From contig CP038112.1 of NCBI GenBank assembly GCA_004519485.1, positions 62,001 to 126,000 of the forward strand: a stretch of DNA of 64,000 nucleotides. The letters run 5' to 3'. This document shows positions 48,178-57,694 of this stretch, one piece after another (the first letter of the stretch is position 1; the number at the start of each line of letters is the position of its first letter). The stretch comes from Nannochloropsis oceanica (Eukaryota; Sar; Eustigmatophyceae; Eustigmatales; Monodopsidaceae). Made by a program: the position numbers and the translations under genes. Under the pieces are notes generated by a model. The model did no database searches, was not told where the DNA came from, and saw only the letters and a program-made list of their open reading frames with translations.

Positions 48178-50576
48178 TCAATAGCGTCCGTACCCACCGC
48201 CGGAGGAGTAACCCCCTCCTCCCGATGACCCATAGCCACCCCCACCTTGGTAATACCCCCCACTCCCGCCCTGCTGTTGGCCGTAGCCACCACCACCATA
48301 ATGTCCATATCCTCCTGACGAGCCTCCGTAGGATGACCCCCCATATCCACCGGATCCATACCCTCCCCCTCCTCCCGAGCCATACGATGACCCGGAGGAG
48401 TAAGCACTACCACCGTACCCACCCGCCGGCCGGCCACTCGAATATGAGCTCCCTCCCGCCCCAGCGCCATACCCACCCGCTGCACCTGCGCCTGCCGCCG
48501 GCGTCGTGGTCGCCACACCGCCGGTCTTCTCCAACTCAATCAATTGCAACACCTCCTCCTTGCTTGCCGCCGTCACCTCGATCGGGCGATCACCCACTCC
48601 TCCCCCCGGCATGTAGTCGCGGTTACGACTCATAGCCTGCTGGCAATCATCCAGGGATCCAAATTCTGCGTATGCCTCACCCGTCGCCCTCCCCGACGTA
48701 TCCCTACAGATGTACAGGCCAATCACTTGCAACCCCTGGAAGAATCGAAATAGCTCCTCCTCCGACACCGTGCTTGGGACGCCCCGGAGCCGCGCGCAGG
48801 TCATGGGCGTGTTGGCATACACAGGGCACCCACCATGCGCCTGCCCAATGATCGGGGAGTGGACCGTGGCCGTGTACACATCTCCCTTGCTCGCCAGGTA
48901 CAAATCGATCCAACGGTTGTTCATCGTCTGTTTATTGAGCGCCTCGCGCGCCGCCACTGCGTCTTCGGGGGTCTCGAAAATCACGTATGCCTCCCCTGTC
49001 GGTCGACCGTCCGCGCCCATGGTGATAAAGACCCCGTGAGGGGCTACGCGGTAGGCACCGAACCAAGTGGCGACATCAGGAACCGTTGTCTGAAACGGCA
49101 GGCCTCGCATTTTCAACACACCAGCGTAACCCACGTCGTCCTTCGCCCCCAGAGTCACCGCCGCGGCCCCTATCCGGGAAAACAGCTCCCCCGGATGAGA
49201 CTCGAAAATATCCAGCCAGCGCGACCCCATTTTCTGTTTGTCTTGCATCAAGGCCTGCCGTACTGCATCATGGCTGTGTAGAACCACAAACGCCTCTCCG
49301 CTTGAGCGTCCGTCCATCCGGTTGGCGAAAAAAATACCGTTCGCCGTCGGCCCCACTGAGGCAAAAAAATGCTGCAAGTCCATACGCGTGCAATCAAAGG
49401 GCAAGCCCCGTACCCTAATCACATGGGTAATGCCTCCGATGCTCACGCCCTTGGGGCCCGACGACCGAATCGCTGCCCCTCCTCCTCCCGCCCCAGGCCC
49501 TCCATACCCCCGCATCGTGGGAAGCGCATGAAACATTTCCGCTTTGGACGACAAGAAGAGATCAATCCATCGCTCCCCAATCTTTTCCTTGTCCAGCTTC
49601 AACGCATGTTGGGCCTCGGCCGCCGTCTCGAACACAACGTATGCCTGCCCAGAGGGACGACCTGTATGATCATGGTGCATGTGCACTCCCCCCTCTGTAA
49701 CTCCAAAGCCCTGGAAGAATTTCAGGACATCCTGTTCCGTCGCATTGTAGGGCATTCCCCGCAGACGCACCACCCCCTGCAGCATCGTCGACTCCGCCTC
49801 TGCCAACGAAGTCGCGTCCGTAGCCGCCGCGTCTCCCGCCCCCGCAGCAGCTTCAGAGGCAGACTCTAGCACCACTGTTGCTGGTGCGTTCATCGCTTCT
49901 TCTGATGTGGCAGGGGCGGCCGCAAATGCCTCTTCCGTTGCACTGGCCACCTCCACGTAGCGCTTCCCCAAGCGTCCCACCTTTACTTTTAACGCTGCGG
50001 CCTCCTCATCCGCGCTGCTTACACGAAGCAAAGCCTCCCCGCTCGAATCATCCAAGATCTTGATATCGGCCGCCGGGTCCGCAATCTCGCTTAAGCCTGC
50101 CTCCTTCAAAAAATTCTGCACGTCCGCAACGGAGCACTTCCAGGGCAACCCTGACAAACGAAGAATCAAAGTGCCCGGTCCCACCAACACCTCGGTTGTT
50201 TCCCCTCCCGCCTCTGCACCAGTCTCTGCACTGCCGGTGTCAACCTTGACCTTCTTAGTGCTGCTTTCTTCAGCGCCTGTATCTGCCGCCGTGCCGTCTA
50301 CAGGCTCCTCGACGGTAGTTGTAGCCGCTGCCCCTGCTTCGGTGCTATCCCCATTCTCGTGCTGTGCTTTCTGTTGTTGCTCATCCTGTTCTTGCTCGCG
50401 AGTACGCTTCTTCGTACTCTCTCCCTGAGTGAGAGGGGGTGGGTGAGGGGTTCAAGATGAGCACATGTAGGGCAGGTTGCGGCGGTCTTTGGAAGTAGAA
50501 TATCCTGATGGATGACGCGTGGGAAGACCGTCTCTTTCATTACCTGTGCGTCCTCGGACAACGTGTCGGCGGCCAT
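48178..50576 (-). CDS. hnRNP H/F-like RNA-binding protein, five RRMs and a Gly/Tyr-rich tail
   Basis: Exons 50576-50544 (MAADTLSEDAQ) and 50424-48178 on minus give 759 aa. An acidic/Lys-rich segment with a basic patch (KKRTR, KKVKV) comes first, a likely nuclear signal. Five RRM-like domains follow: LILRLSGLPWKCSVADVQNF; VVRLRGMPYNATEQDVLKFF; VIRVRGLPFDCTRMDLQHFF; VLKMRGLPFQTTVPDVATWF; and CARLRGVPSTVSEEELFRFF. RGLPF, with GRPSGQAYV/GRSSGEAFV/GRPTGEAYV in RNP1 place, marks the quasi-RRMs of hnRNP H/F and ESRP proteins, which bind G-rich RNA and regulate splicing. The tail (about 48180-48500) is Gly/Ser/Tyr/Gln-rich, a low-complexity region of the kind that drives granules. G-run binding fits the G-rich introns of this genome, though that link is inference. 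Confidence 0.92.
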
Positions 50577-51232
50577 TTGATTACAGGGATGTGTGCAGAT
50601 TGATACCTACACTCTCCACAGAGGGTCCTTCGTAGCCCTGTGTTTCATGGAATGGTTTGGGTGGAAGGACAGGTGGTGAGAACGAGGAACAAATAGTGCT
50701 GCTTGGGCTGGGGGAGGCATGAGAGCCTCAAGACAAAGACATTTACTGCGACCGGCACCACACACTTAACCGACCAATATTAAAGCCGCCAAACGTATCC
50801 TGATGTCACTGCTACGACGTGGGTGCTTTTTCAGTCCGTCCAAACATCAGACCATCTACAAAGAGCGTAGTTCTTCGCTGCCTCGGGTGGCTGGGCTTGG
50901 ATGTGTGTACGGTGCTGATGATATAGACCGCAACCTCGAAAAACGCAATTCGAAGAAACGTTCAGGCCATGTCGCTTTCCTTTGTGTGCCCAGGCAACTG
51001 CCACACATGGCACAGGCAGCACCACATGAAGAGGACAGTGCCTAGGAGATAGCACTGCTGCAGGACCTGGGGGTGACGCAGGTCCCTTATTGTCGTGCGC
51101 CTCACACGGTGTTTCTTGAGCCGTTGTCAGGGTAACACCCTCCCATGCCTCATGTTCCTTCCCTACGCATACCTACACACAGGCAGGCAGCGGGACATCC
51201 ACAACAGCAGCCTGTAAAATAGATAGGCAGCC
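50577..51232. promoter_or_regulatory. Divergent promoter region, RRM gene / YIPF6-like
   Basis: 656 bp between divergent starts. No gene or clear element seen. Confidence 0.35.
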
Positions 51233-52649
51233 ATGATAAGCGCAGGCCAGCAGCAAGACCACTATTCAGGGCAAATGGACGGGCATAACTCCATGACTTT
51301 GGATGAGCCCGTCTGGCATACAGTGGTACGTTTGGGGGCGGCGGTAGCAGCTGTGGAAGGGAGAAGCAGGCGAGGAGATACGGGATTGTGTGTAGGTCAT
51401 TTAGACCTGTTGTTTTGACGCTGTCGTTTTTGCTGTCGGCAGGTTGAGTTGTGATGCATGAAGCAGAGGAAGCAAGGAGGGAGGAGAGGAAGGCTTGTAG
51501 AGTGGTGATGATGGTGCGTTTCTGTATGCCCCTTTGCTTTGCCCTGCTTACATGAGTCGCATAATTTGCACAAGAGGAAATCTTGAGATGATGGATAAAG
51601 GGGACCTCCTGAAGGCTTCGAGGATTCGAAATTACAGCTGTCAACTCACGACCCCCTTCCTTCCTCCCCCCTCCCCTTTTTCTACCTTTTCGTTTCATTC
51701 CCCATGAAAAACGCAGAAACGAGACCTCATGCAGGTCGGTTCCAAGCTACAGGTGGTACTACTACCCAGAGAAAACCAAGACGGCGTGCTCAAGAAACTC
51801 AAGGACTGTGCGTATGGAAGAGGGATTGAGGGAGGGGAGAAGCCAGGCTACATTGTTGTTGACAGACGCTTGAGAAATGTGCGAGTAAAAGAGGATGATA
51901 TACTGACCTGATTTCATGCGTATCCCCTACATGTCCAAACACGCTTTCATAGGGGACCTCTGGGGCCCGCTCCTCGTTTGCCTGACCCTCTCTATTCTCC
52001 TCAGCATCACCGCGCCGGAGGAACAAGGCGCCCTGGTCTTTGCCGCCGTGTTTTTTGTGGTGTGGTTTGGTGCGGCTGTTGTCACTTTGAATGCCCAGCT
52101 CTTGGGTGGTACTATGTGAGTGCGTGTGATCGATTGTGCCTCCCTTCCCCGGCTCTCATATTTCCTTGGAGCCATGCCTCCCATCCCTCATGACGTACTC
52201 CTCTTCGCCCGACTGAAATTTCCTCCTCTTTCCTCTTTCCTCTTTCCTCCCTCCACCAGCTCCTTTTTCCAAAGCTTGTGCATCCTAGGTTACTGCGTCT
52301 TCCCCCTCGACATTGCCGCGCTCGCTAATCTCTTGGTGGGTCTAGCTTTTGAGTCGGTGATTGTCAAGGCCCTAATAGTCGCCCTGGGGTTCGCATGGGC
52401 CACACGAGGTACAGAAGGGAGGGAGAGGAAAATTACATTTCTTTCATTGAGTATATTTTTAAAAAGTGGAAAAGGCATGAAACCTTTGACACCCATCAAA
52501 CCCCCTCCCCCCCTTCCTCCCTCCCCCCCCCCCCCCCAGCCTCCGTCATCTTCATCGGTCAAGTCATCGCGCCCGAGCGGAAGGTGCTGGCCCTCTTCCC
52601 GGTATTCTTTTTCTACACCTTCTTGGCATGGCTAGTGTTGGTCCAATAA
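51233..52649 (+). CDS. YIPF6: YIPF6-like Yip1-domain Golgi membrane protein
   Basis: Exons 51233-51325, 51717-51807, 51953-52115, 52260-52408 and 52540-52649 give 201 aa, all GT-AG and in frame. Conserved line-up with YIPF6: DEPVWHTVKRDLMQVGSKL, then WDLWGPLLVCLTLSILLS, FFVVWFGAAVVTLNAQLLGG, ISFFQSLCILGYCVFPLD, and a final ALFPVFFFYTFLAWLVLV helix. That is the Yip1 domain with about five membrane segments. Yip proteins bind Rab GTPases and shape ER-Golgi traffic. The length and start (MISAGQQQDHYSG) suit a full-length protein. The last intron has a 15-base C run next to the acceptor. Confidence 0.92.
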
Positions 52650-53478
52650 ATCGTTACCCTTTCGTCAAAAAATACGACAAAAAAAAACACTTGAAGACGA
52701 CAAAAAAGCACGAGGGAGAAGTTGTGTATGTTTAGCAGTGTGGGAGGGAGGGAATGGACGAGGAAAGGACAGATGAACAAGGTTGTTCAGTGGTTAATTT
52801 GGGAGGAAGAAAGGAAGGGAGGGGGGGCTGTAGGGTGTATTTGTGCGGTGGATGTATTAATGACCGCCTCCCTTGTGGTTCTATTTGTGGTCATCGTTCC
52901 TCCTTCGATTTTGATGACGGTGACGACCGGGCGAAAAGCGACAACCAATGGCAGGGACGGAATGGAATAGGGTGGTGACTCCGCGTCTCTTGAACAATAA
53001 AAAAAGAAAAGAAATGAAGAAAAAAAAACCGATAGACCCTGTTGAATAAAAATGCGCGTCAATCTGGATCTGTAGAGGAGAGCGTCGTTAACGCAGGGTG
53101 ACACTGAAAAGCCGGCCGGCGTGCCGCACCAGGTTGGTCCGATTTAACATATCCGTTTCACCCTCAATTCTTTTTTCGGGTAAATCTTAAACTCGAATTT
53201 GAATTTCAATCTATTCGTATCTCCTTGACTTATGCATTGGCTCTTTTGTCGTTAAGTTCATTATTCATGTCCACGGTCCTCCTTTCTAATTTATGTACAT
53301 ATCCCCCTCCTTCTTTCCCTCCCTCCCACCACCCGTCCCTCCCTCCGTCCTCCATTCTGAAAAAAGGAAAGATTCAGAGCAGGGCAAAGAGTACTTCGTC
53401 ATCATCTTACTGGAATATAAACATGTATATATATACACATACATATGCACACACACACCCTCCCTCCCTCCCTTCGTT
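52650..53478. other. Intergenic between convergent genes
   Basis: 3' flanks of YIPF6 and the PX gene. Contains AT-rich and GT/CA repeats (about 53425-53460). No gene supported. Confidence 0.4.
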
Positions 53479-55080
53479 CTAGAATTTCAGCTCCACGTGC
53501 ATGTTCAAATCGCCGGGGTCCAACGGCTGCCCACTCACAGGGTGTAACGAAAAGAAACGGAGCAAATCGGGGTTGTTTGACGCCTTGGGCATCCGTATCA
53601 ACCGCTTCAAGTACACCTCGAGCTCTTGTCGTCGATTGTCGATGAACGCCGGGTCGGACTGGTCAGTGAAGGGGTTCAAGATCTTGATCGGGAGATTCGG
53701 GAGACTGTTCAATAAATGGGAGCCCGCAAACGCCGACCGCACCAGCCGGTCTAATTTATCAAAATCACGATACCGCCGAAAGACGACCACCGCCCCATCC
53801 CTTCCCGTCTCCCCTTTCCCCCCCGACAATGCGCAAACCACCTTGTAGTGCACGATGAGTTTTCCTTCACTCGACTGCGTTCGGATTTCAGGCACCATTA
53901 CTTGGACAGGTACTCTGCCTTCGCCACTACTGCCGCTGCCATGGCTGTCATTGCTGCTGCTGCCGTTCCCCTTGCTATTGGGAGTGTGGAGGCTGGTGCT
54001 GCTCAAGTCAGACGCCTCCAATGTGTCGGCCTGTTCGGTCAGAAGGCGCGCACCGACGCGACAACTAAGGGAAAAGAGGGAAGAAGGGAGGAAGGAAAAG
54101 CGGGAATCGGGGACAGAGAAATAGAGAAGGGAAGAGGAAAAGAAGGAAGGAAATAAAAGTCAGGGATATGGTAGGCTGCTGGCCGCTCATGAAAACTAAA
54201 AGGAGTACGTATTTTATTTATATGTTAGACCAATTAATTACTGTGGCCTTCACATATTGTTCCTCTCCCTCACACCCTCACCTGTAGATAAACCCCCCGG
54301 CACCCAAATCTGGCGTAATGGTCACCATTGCTGTCTCCCCGTCGATTTTGAACAAAATCTCTACAGCATTCATCAAGGAGGTCACACCTCTTGTGCCTGG
54401 CACTTCGATCCCATCCAACACAACAAAGCGCGTACCCGACAGTTTGTTGTGACGGAGTAGGAGCTGTAGAAGCGACGGAAAGGAGGGAGAAAGGGGGGGG
54501 GAAATAAGTATTGGATTCATTGCCGCCCTCGATGCAGCCCATAGCTTGGAGATCTACACGTCCTTCTCCTCCCTCCCTCCATCTTTCCTTCCTCCCACGC
54601 ATCCCTCCTGCCCCAGCAAAACCAGATGCTTACCTTGTGTAGCCTTTCTCGGCGACCTTGACTGGGATCGGCCAACGAGAAGGACCAAAGCTTGGTGATG
54701 CCACCCGGGTTGCGGAGCGAATTGGTCACAAGGCGGGTGAGGCCTTCCATATCGCGTCGCTGCGGGGGACAGACAGACAGAAGCTCAAGGAGAAGGGGGG
54801 CACGGGTGGGGAGGCTGGTTGGCCCTTTCACGAACTGTTCTAAGAGGCGGATGCAGAGACTGGCGCAGACGCGGAGCGGCAAGATCTGAGAGTAGGGTTG
54901 TGGTGCCCGTGTCTGTGAGTGTATGGCTGGATGGAGACACTTAAAGAAGAAGCATATGCCGTTGCATTTTGGAAAAACAACGCTTCCGCGTGCTGGCGAT
55001 GAGATGATAATGACCCTGGTCCGTTTTCTTCTACCTCTCCCACCTCTCATGCCCCACACCCAGACACAGGCCCGCCACAT
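53479..55080 (-). CDS. PX-domain (phosphoinositide-binding) protein
   Basis: Exons on minus: about 55080-54634, 54463-54282 and 54064-53479. The last two junctions are well supported (AAG|GTAAGC to CTACAG, then ACAG|GTGAGG to TTAG). Residues late in the protein form a PX domain: VMVPEIRTQSSEGKLIVHYK, VVVFRRYRDFDKLDRLVRS with the PI3P-binding Arg pair, a Pro-rich loop (LPNLPIKILNP), and IDNRRQELEVYLKRLIRMP. PX domains bind endosomal phosphoinositides, as in sorting nexins. Before it lies a helical-looking region without a family name (VKGPTSLPTRAPLLLELLSV, GITKLWSFSLADP, LSGTRFVVLDGIEVPG). The start is unsure: the frame is open to ATG 55080, but coding-like sequence only begins near 54885 behind a CTCAG acceptor, so a 5' exon may be missing. 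ATG 54750 is a third choice. Confidence 0.7.
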
Positions 55081-55752
55081 TCAGCAGCTGCATGAGAAGG
55101 GAAAAGGCGAAGATGTGATGGCCGGGCTTGGCGTGGGCGCTCTTTCGTTTTTGAAAGCCTGAAGTTGCTACCTGACAGGCGACGTCGAATAATTACATAA
55201 TCAAGGCGTTCAGCTGCAGTACACGTAGCCGCATAGGAGAGTCACTGCCGCCATCTCGACCACGACGATAACATATATGAGATGCTGGCGGTGGTGTTGG
55301 GGTAGAAAGGTTGGAATGGTTGCGTCGGGATTCTGTAGTAGTCCACGTGTGAGCTGCGCCCCTCTACAAATCCCAGCTTCCCTGCCTCAATGTTTTAACA
55401 CGATACGTATGCGCGCGGTAGCGCACCAGGCACATAAGTTCATTTACATTTTCACGGCTCGGAATTTTCAATAGATGGGCCCTTTGGCTAGTAAACTGGT
55501 GTAACAAGTGTCTGGGCGGTTGTGGGCTTCTCCCATCCCTCCCACGTTCGCTCGTCCGTCGACTGGATAAATATCACCGCGAACCCTCTTGCGTCACTAT
55601 TATTATTATTATTATTATTATTATTGTTATTATTATTATTATTATCAAAAAGCACTTTGGCGTACATTCTCCAGCTCTTGCTTGCTCACCATGCGGTGCA
55701 TACCCCCATCTCACCCCTCCCTACCTCCCTCCCTCCCTTGCTCCAGGCCAAA
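55081..55752. promoter_or_regulatory. Divergent promoter region of the Snf7 gene, with a TTA microsatellite
   Basis: Upstream of Snf7 and of the PX gene. Includes an AT-triplet repeat at 55599-55645 and a pyrimidine tract ending in a GCTCCAG acceptor eight bases before the ATG, so a 5' UTR intron is likely. Confidence 0.4.
55599..55645. repeat. (TTA)n microsatellite
   Basis: About 15 TTA units with one G interruption. Confidence 0.9.
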
Positions 55753-56598
55753 ATGAACCTCTTTGGAAAGAAAAAAACAGCAGGCCCCCCGCCAAATCCA
55801 GCCGATGCGATTATCAAGCTTCGTGGAACCATGGAGACGCTTACAAAACGCGAGGCGTACATCCAGAAAAAAATGGACATCATGATCGTCGAAGCCAAGG
55901 GCAAGATGGCCCGCAAAGACAAGAGTGGAGCGTTATTCGCCTTGAAGAAGAAGAAGATGTACGAGGCAGAGGTGATCAAGATCCAGGGGGCAATGATGAA
56001 TTTGGAGAGCCAAGCCATGTCTCTCGAGGGTTCAGCGACGAATATGGAGGTGTTTGGAGCCATGAGGTAAGAGGAAGAGGAGGAAGGGAAAAAGGGAGGG
56101 GAAGGAAATCAGAAAAATAGAACGTTTAGAAGATGGCTCTAATGCATGCACGTATTACAAATCTGTCTTTCACAAACAAACAGAAAGGGTGCTCAGGCCA
56201 TGGGTGCGATGCGAGGGGCGATGGATGTGGACAAGGTGGACGATCTCATCGACGACATTCGCGAAGAGATGGATACAGCCACCCATATATCTGACGCGAT
56301 CTCCACGCCCTTGGACGGAGGACTGCAATCCGATGATGACCTCCTCGCTGAACTTGATGCATTGGTCGAAGAAGAAACGGAGGCAAAGCTGACGGAGGTC
56401 CCGGCGTCCTTGCCAGCCAAGCCAGCAGCAGCGACAGCAGCGACAACAGCGGCTGCAGCGACTGCAGCTAGCGAGCCATTCATGCCTGACTTACCTGCGG
56501 TGCCGACGAATGCGCCCACCGTGGCTTTAGGAGAGGAAGGAATAGATGAGGAGGAGCTGAGGGCATTGAAGGAATTGGAGAGGAGTATGGCTGTGTAA
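55753..56598 (+). CDS. SNF7: ESCRT-III subunit Snf7/CHMP4/VPS32
   Basis: Exons 55753-56066 and 56184-56598 give 242 aa, joined in phase 2. The protein opens MNLFGKKKTAGPPPNPADA, then the long Snf7 helix hairpin (RGTMETLTKREAYIQKKMD, MARKDKSGALFALKKKKMYE, IKIQGAMMNLESQAMSLEGS) with basic N-terminal and acidic C-terminal halves, and a MDVDKVDDLIDDIREEMD helix. The tail (GEEGIDEEELRALKELERSM) fits the MIM2/Alix-binding end of CHMP4. Snf7 polymerises into spirals that cut membrane necks in multivesicular bodies, cytokinesis and repair. The Ala/Thr-rich linker (about residues 190-215) is unusually long. The frame is open further upstream only through low-complexity Leu runs, so ATG 55753 is chosen. 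Confidence 0.93.
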
Positions 56599-56806
56599 TT
56601 TGCTAGGGGGGATGGAGGGAAGGAGGGAGGGAGAAGTTTCCGGAGGAGGGAGGGGTACATAGTCTTGTTGGAGTGGGAAGGGGATCAGGTGAATGATCGT
56701 ATGAACAAAAAAGCAAAAAAATCACGTGGATGGTTAAGAAGCTTGAGCTCATGGGTAAAAGCATAGCTGGTTTGTGATGGGAATCCACTCATTTTCTCGT
56801 TTTTTT

Positions 56807-57328
56807 TCAACTTTCACTATGTCTCGATTGCACGTGCGTCACACCTTCGGACCCGCGGGCGTGTGTCAGAATTACTTCTGCAGCCGTCGACAACATCATG
56901 ACGCTTTCCAATGCCTGGATGAAGCCTTGCTGCGCTTCTCTCAGCTCTGGAGGCGCTAATCCACCCGCCATGATCAGAAGTAGATCCTCGAGTTTGGTTG
57001 GGGGGGTGTCATCATCTTCGCCCTTGTCCTCGTTGTCCTTGTGATTTCCTTTGTCTGCTACCCCGATGGTCACAACCTTGTTCTTCTTAACGCGCCGTGT
57101 TGCTCCCAAGTATTCACGGCAAAAGTCACTACCCATCATGCCTCCGGCTCCCATCCGCATCCGTGCTCGGGCGAGTAGGAGAAAGGCCTTTTTGAGCTGC
57201 ATGCCCAGGGTCTCTTGGGCCTCGAGGTACTGCGCTGACGCATCGTAGGCGTCCAGAATACTATTGATAGTGGCGGCGGAGGAGGGAGGCCGAGGGAAGG
57301 AGCTCGTCTTAATAGTGTTGTCGGCCAT
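56807..57328 (-). CDS. Vma22/CCDC115-like V-ATPase assembly factor
   Basis: Single exon, minus, 173 aa from ATG 57328 (MADNTIKTSS). The N-terminal coiled coil includes AQYLEAQETLGMQLKKAFLL and LARARMRMG, and the C-terminal block is PPELREAQQGFIQALESV with MAGGLAPP before it. This coil, then an acidic linker, then a W/M-x-G-x-L-x-P-x-x-L-x-x-AQ-x-x-F pattern matches CCDC115/Vma22, which assembles the V0 sector of the vacuolar ATPase in the ER. The match is short, so the call is moderate. It starts divergently from the MAP kinase kinase gene. Confidence 0.6.
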   Translation of the reverse strand: MADNTIKTSSFPRPPSSAATINSILDAYDASAQYLEAQETLGMQLKKAFLLLARARMRMGAGGMMGSDFCREYLGATRRVKKNKVVTIGVADKGNHKDNEDKGEDDDTPPTKLEDLLLIMAGGLAPPELREAQQGFIQALESVMMLSTAAEVILTHARGSEGVTHVQSRHSES

Positions 57329-57694
57329 GCTGTTGGGCCGCGATGGGGAGTTGGGGGTGGGGAGGTGAGGCAAAGCTAGAGCGTCCGCTTATTCGAGCCT
57401 GAGGCCTTGAATGTCTTGCTTGGCTGCATCAGTCCGCCGCAAAATTCCTTGCCCTACTCATGTAGTTGCCTTTTGTAAGAAATTGTATGATAACCAGCAG
57501 AGGAGAAATATGCCCTCGCAATAATCTGTCATCATCGCCGTCTCGCCAAGCCGCGCTTTCTTTCAGCTTCGCTTCTTCTCCCGCACATCTCCTGTCTGTT
57601 TGTTCGTCCGCTTCACTTCCCTTTTTGACCACTCACAAAATTCAAACCATTACAAGCGCGCACTGAAAAGTGCCACTGTCCTGGGTAGGTTGGA
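57329..57694. promoter_or_regulatory. Divergent promoter region, Vma22-like / MAPKK
   Basis: 366 bp between opposite starts. No repeated or palindromic element seen. Confidence 0.35.

Noticed and set aside
54923-55162. Plus-strand frame ending in ARHIQQLHEKGKGEDV
   Set aside because: No start exon, no family, and it is antisense to the PX gene 5' end.
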